Below are positions 46,748-58,726 of a stretch of DNA of 64,000 bases, one piece after another. The notes under the pieces were generated by a model, which searched no databases, was not told the origin of the DNA, and worked only from the letters and a program-made list of their open reading frames with translations. Origin of the DNA: Calonectria ilicicola. Lineage: Eukaryota > Ascomycota > Sordariomycetes > Hypocreales > Nectriaceae. Location: assembly GCA_020809705.1 (NCBI GenBank), contig CP085827.1, forward strand, positions 3,038,001 through 3,102,000. Direction: 5' to 3'. Both the position numbers and the translations under genes were made by a program. How positions within the stretch are numbered: the first letter of the stretch is position 1; every line of letters starts with the position of its first letter.

Positions 46748-47988
46748 GATGATGATTGTAAACTGGCGGCTTGAGGCAGAAATGTGATCCCAGCAAGTTG
46801 CAAAGGAGGCACTCTGGAGAGGAGAAGATCTGCGGTTTTGTGGGCGCACAGAATGTCATATGAGGCGTTGATGCCTAAACATACACACACTGTTCATTGA
46901 TATGGGCAGGTTCACAGCGCAAGTGGATGTGCATAAGGCGCATTTGCCGAGAGCAGATTGGTTTGGGCGGAGACGTGCATATGCAGGGCCAGCGTAAGCG
47001 ATCGTGTCGGGATAAAGCCATGGTGCAAAACTGGTACGTGGCAGCTTGCATTCCCTTTGTTGGATTCTCTCACGTATCACAACTTATCGTTCCTGCACAG
47101 ATGCGTTCAACAGTGCTGTGTTCCAAATGCGGTATGCCAATTCTGACCAAGTTGAATTGTTCAATACATAGGCGGCACAACTGCCGGATAGCTAGCTGTC
47201 TTGGGTGCGACATAATAGAGCAATAACAGATGGAAACATGGCTGGGCAATCACACCACCCCCAAATATCTACAGATGTTCTCCCATTAGTGGTACAGGAG
47301 GCCTTGTGGACAAGACAAATAGCACATAACAGACGGGCGTTCCTCTGACATGAGTCAATAAGTTGGTCAGACTCAGTCGCTTCGTCTATACTTGGTTGCC
47401 ATCGATTCGCTTCCAGCTCGGATCGATAGAGCCTGAAGAGTTGGGTGTTTAGGCCTGAACGACTGACCATGTTAGCGCCACCTTGACCCTTGACAGACAT
47501 GAGGTCTAGTCTTGCGGCACCTTGGCCCCACTCGGCATATGTCACAATCCTTCGTCACACTTTTCATGCTGTACATATGCTGTACATACAGTACAGTGGC
47601 TTTATCAACAGATTTGCTTTTCACTTTTCGTTGGTGTCAGATGAGCTAGCCGATGATAACAACAAAGAAAGACACATGCATTGAGGGAATACAATCTTAT
47701 TTTTAAATTATCCTCCCACGCCTAAAAGGCCGGGCCGGCTATATTAAACAATGAATTGCCAGCCGTGAAAGACGACGCGCGGTGACATGTTCCTAGGCCA
47801 AAAGATAGCCGAGGCGAGACGCGAGCCGAGACGGCACTTGGCGTGAATGCCGGGAACGAATTGTACATAATTTGACGAGACAACATAGAGCGACTAGATC
47901 TAGAAAGGAAATGGATATCTTGGTTGGTTGGTTCAATCACCCTGCACTCACTCAGTCCCCCCGCTTCCTGCTCCATAGTGCCACCAGA
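46748..47988. other. Intergenic spacer
   Basis: Promoter of the BTB gene and 3' region of the Cys-rich gene. No gene recognised. Confidence 0.5.
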
Positions 47989-48271
47989 TTAACAGGGGCA
48001 AGGGATGATGCAGCAGTTGACGGGAATGGGACAGGGGATGATGAAGCAGAAGCGGCCTGGGCAAGCCTCACCACCACGCATCTGGACCTCTGGGTCCTCC
48101 TGGGCCTCGGAATGGGGCTTCTGGGGGTCTGCAGCGGATTTGATTAGTATTCCACAGCGTTGAGCTTGCGGTGAGAGGGCGGCACGTACCCATGGCCTGG
48201 TGAGATGAGGGTGGCTGGGAGAGAACCGTCTCCTTGAGGGGGATGGGCTGTTGCTCGGCGGTGGGAGACAT
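47989..48271 (-). CDS. Small Cys-rich fungal protein, 73 residues
   Basis: Two minus-strand exons, 48271-48190 and 48128-47989, with a 61-bp intron (GTACGT..TACTAAT..GCAG). The product starts MSPTAEQQPIPLKETVLSQP, a Gln/Pro/Ser-rich polar part, and ends with a compact Cys-rich tail (CPGRFCFIIPCPIPVNCCII then PCPC). There is no signal peptide. The tail resembles the short hydrophobic, Cys-dense membrane-associating tails of CYSTM-type proteins, which are probably palmitoylated; this comparison is mine and not proven. Such genes are widely conserved but uncharacterised in filamentous fungi. The exact closure of the frame with a textbook branch point makes the model credible. Confidence 0.68.
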
Positions 48272-48984
48272 GGTTGGTGACGCGATGGATGGAGGAGGGC
48301 CGGTTGTGTTTGTTTGTTGGTTGATGTTGGTTGCTGGAAATATCTTGATGTTGAGAAACCTGGCGCGAGACGGTCCTAATGTGTTTGTTGATAGCTGGCT
48401 GAAGCCACTGGCAGAACGAGCTGAAAGGCAACGTCATCAGCTGAGCCATAAGCCGCTAGCCTGATTCGGCGCATCACGTGGCTGAGTGTGCATTTTCGGC
48501 GAGTGCACAGCCACAGGTGGGGCGATAGCATGAGCACATAAGCCAATGAACAGCGCATTCACAAATTGGCCGAGGTGCACAGCCCTTGGGCCCATGAATG
48601 CGGTGAAATGACATGAATTTGGATGAAACCAGCCACGGCACGATGCTGGATTTAGCATAAAGACCTGGTCTGCCAAGAAAAAGCAAAAAGAAGAAGAAAA
48701 TTGAGAGACGAGGAAGAAGGAAAATGGTGCACGCAACCAAACTAGGGCAGCTGAACACCATTGGCATTTATGGTCACCACCATGAAGCACAACACCATGG
48801 CTTGTGGGGTAGTAGCATGTGGGGTAACAAAGCTGGGAGAATTGGTGCTGCCCTTTTAAACCAGAATTAAAGAACACTCTGAAGACGGAACGAGACACAC
48901 AATTGCTTCCCGGATCTAGTAGTACACCCTCTCTCTCCCTCTATCTCAACGCGGCTCGCTTCATACATAATCCATCCAAGAAAA
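48272..48984. other. Divergent spacer between the Cys-rich protein and carboxylesterase genes
   Basis: 713-bp head-to-head spacer serving both promoters. It contains purine-rich AAGAAGAAG text (48675-48725). Minus ORFs at 48437-48898 and 48474-48767 appear random. Confidence 0.45.
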
Positions 48985-50820
48985 ATGACATCATTCCATC
49001 ATGAAGCCCTGCAATCCACCCTTCTAGGTGTCGACTGTGGCGACATTGTCCAATTTCGCGGCATCCCATATGCCACCATCGACGCAAGATTCGATCCGCC
49101 CCGCGCAACCAGCAAACTCCCAGAATCACTGGATTGCACAAAATATGGGCATGCATCCAAATCAAACCGTTCTTCGATTTTGTCACACTAACGTTGTGCC
49201 AATCACTCCAGTCCAAGATGCCCCCAGGTACCCATTGATGTTGGACATTTGCTTCGGATTCCCCCACATCACGAGTTACTTCACGAACCTGAGGATGAAT
49301 TCAAATGCCTGAACCTGGACGTTACAGTTCCAAAACAAAGCCTATTGCTGCCCTCGAGCAATCTTCCAGTCATGGTTTGGATCCATGGTACGGCTCGAGA
49401 GAAAAATATTATGGAGTAGTGAGAATCCAATCTGTACTAACCCGATGACGATAGGAGGCTCCCAAGCCATGACATTTGGAAGTGCCGCTTCTGGAGTGTG
49501 TGGTAAGACTCAACGTCCTAGCTGTCACCAAAAAAAAAAAAAAACTATGTTGTGTCTTGTAATAATTTTCTGTTGCTAACCCGAGACTGGTAGACATGAA
49601 CACAATTGTGACAGATTCCGTTCACCAAAAGAAACCAATCATAGTGGTCGCTATTCAGTATCGACTGAACATTTTTGCTTTTGGTGACGACACCAGTTCC
49701 TCAAACCTAGCTCTCCAAGATCAAACAGCAGCACTACAATGGATACGAAACCATGTAGCAGAATTCGGAGGTGATATTGTAAGCTCAGCACTGTCACTTG
49801 CACCGTAAATCTTCTTCCAATCTAATATCTCAATCTTTTCCAGAATAACATCACTCTAGCTGGAGAGAGTGCAGGTGCAGTATACTGCCATGCTCACTTG
49901 GCATCTGGGGCTGCGATAAAACAATGCATTCTCTCGTCAGGATCTTTGCATCTATCCCCCCCTCAGCCGCGCCACAAGGCTGCCGCGATGCGAGAAGCCA
50001 TCCAAAAACGTCTTCAAGACCAAGGCGATTTCAATTTACGCACGGCCTCGGTGTCTCAAATACTTAAAGCAATTGATGGTTCTGGTATACAATCTTGGTT
50101 CTTGTTGATGGAACCAGCGCTTGAAAACTGGCAATCAAGAATGGGCAATGCAGAAAGATTCCTGATAAGCGATGTTCAGAACGAGGTATGACAAAGTCAC
50201 GACATTCCCCGCAAATTTCCCTTGAAATATTAACAATCAAGTCAATAATCTGGCATCGGGGTATTTGGTCCACGGACACGGATGCAATTGTAAATGCCTT
50301 CGATTTGGCCGAAAGGCACAGTCACGAGTTGAAGCAACTCTACAATATTTACCCTGGACGACCATCATCGTGCAAAACTGGGGCTTTGGATTTTATCAAC
50401 GACTACAGGTTTCTCCTCCCAGCAGAGAACCTCGCTCACCAGTGGCGAGCAGCATCGAAGCAAGTATTCCGATGTCTTTTGGACGAAGCCAACCCTTGGC
50501 AGCCGTCAAATGGAGCTCACCATGCCATCGATTTGGTCCTACTTTTTGGCGGCTTTGATCTGTCGTTTTCTCAAGCGGCACAGCAAACAGGGTCAGAGAT
50601 GCGGAAGAAATGGATACAGTTCATTCACTTTGAAGACCCCTGGTCCCCTTCTGGGACTGGAGCATTCGGCCCACATGGAATGTTTCAGGACCTTGATACG
50701 AATGGCTTGAAGTCACGTAGGCGACTGGCTCATATTGAAGCACTCGCCAAGATGAACTCCGAAGGGCTGGACAAGGTCTTCATGGGCTTAGCGGCTGGAA
50801 AAATTAGTTTGCTAAATTGA
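48985..50820 (+). CDS. Type B carboxylesterase / lipase family protein
   Basis: Six exons, 48985-49148, 49212-49387, 49455-49502, 49594-49778, 49844-50185 and 50242-50820, give 497 residues. The alpha/beta-hydrolase start GDIVQFRGIPYATIDARFDPP, the oxyanion loop MVWIHGGSQAMTFGS, the nucleophile elbow ITLAGESAGAVY and the late HHAIDLVLLFGG with the catalytic His context are kept. No signal peptide is seen, so it is probably cytosolic. Intron 1 (49149-49211) starts GCATGC, a GC..AG intron; the joined YGPRCPQ block matches the family, which supports it. Substrate unknown; relatives hydrolyse esters in xenobiotic or secondary metabolism. Confidence 0.8.
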
Positions 50821-51923
50821 AAAAAGAAAGCAAGTGGATTGTTTTCTGAGCTCTGGGATTAGAAGCAGTCTGTGCATTTCTTGAAGATCAACATTGGAGA
50901 GACACACAGTTGCAGCCAAATATACTATACTGATTCCTGATATTGTCTAAATTCAATATACATATCTGATACCTGAAAGATATCGCTGTATGTTTTGATC
51001 GCCCTGATCGCCCCTGTAGTTTGACGACAGGATATGGTCTAGTTGGATGTGAGGACCTTGTCTAGTCAATAAGTAAGTGGTCCAAATTGAGGCTAACAAG
51101 TCTCCACCTCGAGCTAGTGTTGATCGTAGTCACACAATGGGAAAGATCATTTCGCATTCCTGTGCTTTCTATTCCTCGTGAGCACTCAAACCTACTTCTC
51201 CAAAATTACACAATGACAGGTCATCTCACCTGAGGCGAGTCAATAAGCGATCAAATAAGATCAATGCCTTGCAATTCCATCATCGTGAGGCGAAGCGGAA
51301 GAATTCCGGTCTTGAAAAGTATCGCAAAAGCAAAAATCGGGATCAATGGTTGGAAAAGAGTGGTCGCCCTTGCAGGCGACGTGGGCTATGGACGCTAACT
51401 ACAAGCTATTGACCAAGCCGTGTCTGTGGCTGGCTGGGCAGTACCCAAACCTTCAGCTATGCTTTTTGGCGAGAGACATTTATCTCAAATGACCAACCGA
51501 TACACGAGATCACCCACGGTGGCTGCAGCGATCTTTCCTGCTTTGAGAGAAATCTCGCGACGATCCGCAACGAGTCTACCGGAGCGTCGGTCAATTGGCC
51601 CGAACTGCCGCCACAAAGACAGCTTGAACCCTTGAATGGACGCGCTTATTAGCGCACAACGGCACAGGGGCTCTAATCAACTAAAAAGTGGATTTCACGC
51701 CAAGGCAGTGGCCATGATTGGGTGCGATGCGACGCCATTTGCATTCCCGTCGGGCTGTCGGCACAGGCTAACTCAACAGCTCTCTTGGGTCCCGGATCTC
51801 TGTTATGGTGATTACTAGAAGCGACCAAATCGGCTCACTTCGTTGTTCATTGTATTACTATTGATATTTACTTTTAAGCACACGTACTACCCGTCGTACA
51901 GTCATCCATCCATGTCATGGGAA
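50821..51923. other. Intergenic spacer between convergent genes
   Basis: Contains the 3' ends of the esterase and NADase genes. Short ORFs (51420-51818) have no recognised domain. Confidence 0.5.
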
Positions 51924-52677
51924 TTAAAAACATCCCTTGCGCTCGCGAACCAATGCGGCAGGGTCCTCCTTCTTCACGTAGCCAAGCTCAAGTAGCTTAA
52001 AAATGTTACCCACTCCACCGGTGAAAAACTGAGCGCCAAGGCCTGGCTGGCCGAACCAGGGTGCAATGGGTCCGCCGACGACAGGGAGGGGCTTCAGAAC
52101 GCGGTAAAGGTGATAGTTGAAGGGGAAATCGGGCAGATCGGGGTTGGTGTCAAGGTTTGAGGGGGGGAGAGCTCGCTGAGAGTAGGGAGCAGTGGCAGCA
52201 GAGACATATGAACCTAAAGAAGGCGCTGTTAGATCTCGGTCTTAGTCGGAAAGGTAACGGTCAGGTTCAAGACATACCCCATTCACTTCCGAAACGATCA
52301 AGCAGAGTGCCGGGTTGGAGCTCCATGGAGCCGTTGATGGCCTCGTGCTTCTCGTTGAGCTGGAATCCACTCTGCTCAGGGTAGATCCAGCTAGACTTGC
52401 TGCTGTCCCAGTACTTCTCGAGGAATTTACCAGGGGTCAAGCCTCCGAAGCGGTCATATGTAGAGACGAAGGTACCGAGAGGCAACTTTTTGGGGAGGAC
52501 TCGAGGACCGAGACGAGAGTCACGGCAGACGTAATCAGTAGACTCGGCCTTGTCGGTGCCATAGCGGGTGCCAGAGCAGTCGCAGACGGGAGCACCCATG
52601 ATGTTCTCCGTGGAAGAGGGCAGAGCCGAGGCGGCGGTGGCCCAGAGAAGGGTGTAGACGAGATTGGAGACGAGCAT
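51924..52677 (-). CDS. Secreted TNT-domain NAD glycohydrolase (fungal surface NADase type)
   Basis: Minus-strand exons 52677-52278 and 52213-51924, 229 residues with an in-frame junction. A signal peptide (about residues 1-18, ending ASA) precedes a Cys-containing linker and a TNT-type domain (about 65-210), named after the mycobacterial necrotizing toxin. Visible landmarks are the early YDRFGG motif, a later LDRFGSEWG motif and the GLGAQFFTGG block that closes the catalytic fold. In Neurospora crassa and Aspergillus fumigatus this family forms conidial-surface NADases that split NAD to nicotinamide and ADP-ribose and are thought to deprive competitors or hosts of NAD. No immunity factor is visible nearby; secretion is the presumed self-protection. 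Not broken. Confidence 0.8.
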
Positions 52678-55600
52678 TGTGTCTAGATTTGAACACTAAA
52701 TTGCTTGAAGAGAAGAATTGTGTATGTGACGCCTCACCAACCGTCCCGTGGATTTCATGCTTTTATAGTCATTGCTCTCACTCTATATATTACGGAGCCC
52801 TGATTCCAATCCCGCTCGCTAGCTGCCTTAGCTGTCCTGAGTGAGACACGGCACAGCTTCGCCAATCCACAGACACCAAATAGGTAGATGGCTGGAAGCT
52901 AACACCGGACGGAGACTAACCCATGAACGAGGTCTAGGCGCTAGAGGTTGCCGGGAGAGACAACATTGGCTATTACGCAGTTCAGCTGGTCGTTTATGCC
53001 GCTTCATTGGCCGCCAACCGAGCTTCGCGTGCATGCAAAGGGCGACGATCATCGCGGGTTACTGCACCCCGACCTCTTGCCAAGCTTCTTCCTGGATACC
53101 GCTTAAGACCTGACCTCCGAAGATCAACAACTTCCAGCAGCTTGTCAGGCTTCTTCGGCCTTTGGGACCAATCTCAGCTCTCTATGCCATGCAAGGTGAA
53201 GGCCACGCACTCAAGTTCCTTAATGCTTGTATTTGTGACCTATATATTAGATAAGGTTTATGGCGCGAAAATTCCATTTGGACTGAACTATACTTGTTAA
53301 GACTATTATCTTAGCTGTCGCTCCATGGTATGGGCGATGTGGGGTGGTGAACCAGAAAAGTGTCTACCCCACATGAGACCAAATCATCACACTATTCCTG
53401 CGTAAAGATGTCTCTCCTAAACCAAAAAAGAAATAGAAGATTCGATTGAGTGATCTTGACACCCTAAAGATCAGGCCATTTATTTCCCGTATTTTATACC
53501 TGCCATTCTTGTCGCATATTTGAATTGATATTGCTTTGATTCATCGCCCTTAGTGGTTCTTTGTAAGATTAGTGTTCCCTACAGCCAGTGAAATTATATG
53601 AGATGAATTGAATGCAAGTAATGCTGTCGAGGTATAATACACGTTGACCATAGTCATCTAGTTTGAACACAAGATCACCTCTGATATCTGACTCTGCGTC
53701 AATACTAAATACCCACCTTTTTAGTTGGTCGCTTCAATTACAATACGAGGAGCAACTATTACTTGCATTCGCTGCATAAAAATATAAACACACCATATTG
53801 CCGTGCTGATCTAATGAGTAGTTTAGATTCCCAATCTAATCAAGCGTTGGTTGCAAATCCTTGTTGGTGGTGTATTCTATACCAGGCCCCTCTACCAGCA
53901 ACGTGACCGTCAGTTTCCGGAGCAATCACGGGGCACATGCCCTAACCCCAATGCTCTGATTAATTACAGCTATTTCTTTTACCTTAGGATAAGGAGCTTT
54001 TTCGTAAAATGTTAATGATTGATGCTACATCCCGATTTACCACACCAAGATCAAGTAACCCCCTCTACTTCTGGCTATAACGCTTGTAACGGCCAGTTAA
54101 AGCTCATAATAAATTGAATAGTGGTCAATATGTCTATTCAATAACCATTACTAGAGTTATGTGATTTTGGTAGAGCAGAGCATACTCATCGCCAGTTGGT
54201 GGGCGAAGACGGTCAATGCAGATATTTCCCCATGTACAAGCGGGCTTCTCTAACACTTTGGATTCAAATGATTCTGATTCCATCACATATCCTGCGTGGT
54301 CTAGTAATTTTATTTATTGGTGTATATCCGCCACTAGCTATGAAAAGTATTATTGTACAGCAGAAGAACGGAGTCGTTCGGTGTGTTCGTATAGGACCAA
54401 CAATCTCACCGAATTCCCGTTCTCAGAAACTCACGTCTCGATACAGCAGACGTACTGGAATATTTTCTCCATGGGACAATTTCTATTCTCAGCCGGCTCT
54501 ATATAGCCACGCCCGGTTCTTCGGGAAACCTAGAATTTTTGTCTGTATTCAATGTCCTACATCAACACATTCACAAGTCCTTAGCTCGAGAACCGTTAAT
54601 TTTCAAGTGCGTTCTGTCATTTGAGCAACAATTATTTCTTCAGCTTCTGCCCTTTCTATTGCGTAGCTCGCTAACAGGACTGATATTGCCAATTCTCCTG
54701 TCGAGAGCGACAACGCAGCACTAGCCGCTCGCCATGAAAATATCGCTGTCCAGAGAGATTATGCCTGTGGATATGCTCCGAGTTCCAGAGCGTCATATTT
54801 CTCTTAATCTTATGACTGCCCCGAATTGGAGCTTTTCGTCGGCGCTTACGTTAGGGCGGCCTTCTTCCACATTAAACCCAATGATGCGAACACATACAGC
54901 TCGTTTTTTCAGAACTTGGGACTGTAAAACAACGCTTCTTGCAAATTTGTCGTAAATTCTCCAGGCAATTAACTCATCAGCGCTGTGTTGGCGGGTGGTG
55001 CATCTATCTTGCTGACATACAAAGTGACAAAATCCGGTCCACAGTTCAAGTTCGAGGTGTCGGGCCCGTAAACTCAGAGACTAGCTTGAGAGGGAATTTG
55101 AGATCCAATTTTTTTTATCAAAAGGCTATTTAATAGAGAATATTCAAAAGAGAAATGGAGAGGTTGGAGGCCGGTCGTTGAGACGGCCCCAGAGGATCAA
55201 TATTCATACAGCAGTCAAGGATTTCAATTCAAATAACCTGAGTCAAATTTTGAAACACCTCCTAACCTCATGAGTCATTTTGCTTTGGTCGGAAATTGGT
55301 AAATCATCGAAGGATTTATTGTGAGTGTCTTTCACTTAGAGGATCAAATAGGGAACATTCATACCAGACGTTCATCACTACACAGAAGAGACCTGTGCAT
55401 GGTCGAAACGAACCGAGATTTTTTAAAAAAAAAAAAAAAAAAGAAAAAAAGTTAAGTTGAACATGGTCTCGTGATGAAGTAGTCATTCTTTTTTTTTTTA
55501 TGGGGAGCCATATTTTTTTTTTTTTTGTCCTATACATAAGTCTAGCTATCCAGCAAGGTCAAGTCAATAGATCAAATAGAGCTTGCAAATGCAAACCCAA

Positions 55601-58600
55601 GAAGTAGTCATTCATGATAGCATCTCCGCAGGCTGGGCGTCATCATATTTGGAATCCAAATTGGAATGCCTACAAACGAAGATTATAATTTAAAATTTCC
55701 CCATAGTAATATAATTAGCATCAGAATCATCACATGAGCGCCAAATTTCCATCAAAACTTTTCCCATTAAATAAGAACCTGAAATACTTAAGGTATAGGG
55801 TAACCGAAGGACTGCGACTCAAACACGTAGAGCTAGATAAATGCCAAAGCTCCGAAATAATGTGCAACAAAAATGAATAGGTTTGTAAATAATTCATTTA
55901 AATATTTGTAATTTTATGTATAATAAATAATTATTTTAAGATTTTCTTGGGATTTTCGTAGAATAGTTATTGCTCACAACGCTTTATGTGTGCACCTGGC
56001 AATAGATATGTGTGCGCGCAGCAAGACTCTTCTTGATGCCCAAAGCTTAGTTAGCCCTGCTATCCTCCCAGGGTTGATCAATACTGATTGATTTTAACAA
56101 CAGAGGCTAAACAATGACCAAGAGCTTCCGCGTATAACAAAGTTGGACTCAGCCAGGTATCAGGTAATTTAGCCAGAAAGAGTTACATTGCTCTCGTCAT
56201 CATTCTCAATCATAATCCTGGTTGACTAAAAAACCGCCACAAAGTTAAAAGAAATTTGGGCAAATACCGTGTCACTATCGCTCTCAGACACTGGAAGGGC
56301 CTTTGGTAGTTGACAGTTCAAGTTTCCGATTGAGTGGTATTTGCGATTGGATAGGTCCCAGGACGTAGGCATTAACGTTTTTATTTGAATGTGAGTAGCT
56401 CCCGTTGAGCCTGAAACCGTGGAGGAAAATAGGTAAGAGTTAATATAAACGAGACATGGGTTGGGACGAGAGTTCATCTGTGTAGCCTCTAAATCCCGAG
56501 GTTGAAAATGGAATGGATCTGCATTGAGCAAAACCTATCGAATTTGGTTGGCCATTGCTTGAGAGGGAAGGTGGTAATTTTCGTTGTTCTCAGTATAATC
56601 TATGAATACATAATTACGGGTTATGTTGAATATCTGGCGGAGTCGCATTCCCATCACAGAAACACGTCCTGATTTTGCCGAATTCACGGGAGGAGTCGAG
56701 TTTGTTCAACGGAAAAAAGAAGCTCGGTCGAAATTGAGAAAGCACCAGGTCGATTTCCGATTCTGATGTGCAGTGGAGGGTAGTCTATGATTTAACCGGG
56801 TTCAGATTAACAGAGATTAGTGGCTTGGGTACTGAGGCTCAGGGAACCTCCACTCCGGATCTCTAAATTGTCCGTGGCCTAAGTCAAAGCACATCGACCT
56901 TGGCTCAAACAACCCCATGTATTTAATTTAGATCAACACCGTTGTCTGCCCGTTGTATTAGCCAGCAAGCAACCGCGCATTATTATGGTTATTACTAGGT
57001 GAATCCGATTTGGGTAGGTGAAATACCGACATTCTTAGGTATACAGGGTATAAATAAGGTCTTGGCGATCGATCTTATCGGTTGGGATCGTCCGATACTA
57101 CAGTGCATCTATGTCTCAACGCTGAGAGTACGGTATGGATCATCTGGCCGCTCAGCCTCACTTGGAGCGCAATAATTAATACTCATCTCAACCCCCTCGT
57201 CTTTCATCATCTGAGAGAGAACGTGCTTAGTTCAGCACATGTTAGCGGCCAGTTTCCACCGTGGTCTGCTCCATCAGGCTGCATGAATTGTGCAGCGTGA
57301 CACAAGCAGGGCATGAACAACTCAACCGGCCGGCCCGTTGAGCTGGTTTTGGGCTTAAAGATGCGAAATTGATCTCGTGCCACACTTCATTGGGGCGACG
57401 GTCCCGAAGGCAGGCCATCAGCAGAGGGACGGCTGAAATGACTAGCCTCTTCTTGGACTCGCTCCGAGTCATTCCACGCCACTCCCGGGCTGAGTCGTGA
57501 GCCAGCACCCAGCGTAGAAGAGCGCTAGAAAAGGCGAACCAAAGGAAGAGAGGAATTCCGAGAGCTATAATTCAATAGTACACCGGCTTAGAGGATTAGA
57601 CAAATGCAGTTACTGAGATTGAGACAATTTGATGGTGGAATGGGTTCGTGACATTTCATCCCTTCTCCTGTTCAGTCATGTGGAGGCAGGGCGGGGTTGG
57701 CGTTTTTAGCCCGACAGTGGCACTTTGAGGCAACGCGGCACGAGGAGCAGGATTAACAAAGTGGAGTCAGCGGAAGGGACGAGGAGGGCCATACTGTTTC
57801 ATATTCTGACGGTCCAGATCTGTTTGCTTTTTCATCAGGTCTGGGGGACAGGGGGATTTCTCCGACGGCAAGGCCCAAACAAGGACACTCACTCACTCGA
57901 CTGCTTGAGTGCGTTCAGGACGTCGACGCCAGGCTGAGCGGAACTAGCCAAAATGAATAGTGCACATTGACCACTTCCCGGGCTAGCGGAGAGCACGCGG
58001 GTCCTGGCGGTTTTGACGTCTTGACCACTCTGTGCCCTGCATGACGTACGCGGACCTTCTAATTTGGCTTCTAGCTGACCGTCGGTCCCCTTAGTTGACA
58101 AGAGGACGAGCGGTGGTAATGGTGCTGGTGCTGGTGTTGGCGTGGGTGGTACTCCGTATTTCTTCTTCTTGATGTGCTTAGCGCGGTGGCTGAAACGGAG
58201 GACCAGTGGCGGTCCAGATGATCGGCAGACAGCCCTGCGTGTCGCGGTTATCTACAATTTGACATACCTTAGCCCTGAATGCACAAGGGAAGCATTGACA
58301 GTTAGCTATCCATTAGACAGAGCCTCCAGCGGCGTTTGACTCCAAACAAGGCAATATAATCTCATACTCACCGCTGGAGCACCCGTTCTTGCTCTGCCAA
58401 GGGCGATCTGCGGCCCGTGGGCTTTAAACACGCTTTCCTGTTGATCCCGGATCCATGTCCACAGAAAAAGAAAAAATAGGTCGTTGGTTGGCTAGCCAGT
58501 GGGTCGACCATTAAACGAGTAGCGACGAGGCCTCGCTTTGCTTTTGAAGCTAGGGGTTAATTTTGCCCAAACGACCTATCACAAAGTTGCCACTATGATC

Positions 58601-58726
58601 AACCGGTCGTTGGCGTTTTGAACCGCCTTTTCCCCAGACTCATCCCAGCGCATAAGAACCCAACCTTGGAATCTTCTTCCGCTCCTTCCTCTGCTTGGGA
58701 GAACACCTGAGACAACACAGCTCAAA
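52678..58726. other. 6-kb spacer without recognisable genes
   Basis: The NADase promoter lies at the left and the FlbA-like gene leader at the right. In between are AT-rich sequence, an A run near 55423-55441 and T runs at 55489-55525. The minus ORF 56226-56531 starts with TTG and has no known domain. No terminal repeats, LTRs or transposase fragments recognised. The GC-richer part 57600-58700 may hold a long 5' leader or an upstream exon of the next gene. Confidence 0.45.
52761..52767 (-). promoter_or_regulatory. TATA box of the NADase gene
   Basis: TATAAAA on the minus strand, 84-90 bp upstream of the ATG. Confidence 0.45.

Noticed and set aside
55423..55525. A and T runs as a retroposon tail
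   Set aside because: No target duplication or coding remnant; similar runs occur at 33080, 43578 and 60377 and look like simple sequence.
56226..56531. 101-codon minus ORF
   Set aside because: Begins with TTG, no domain, AT-rich surroundings without core promoter.
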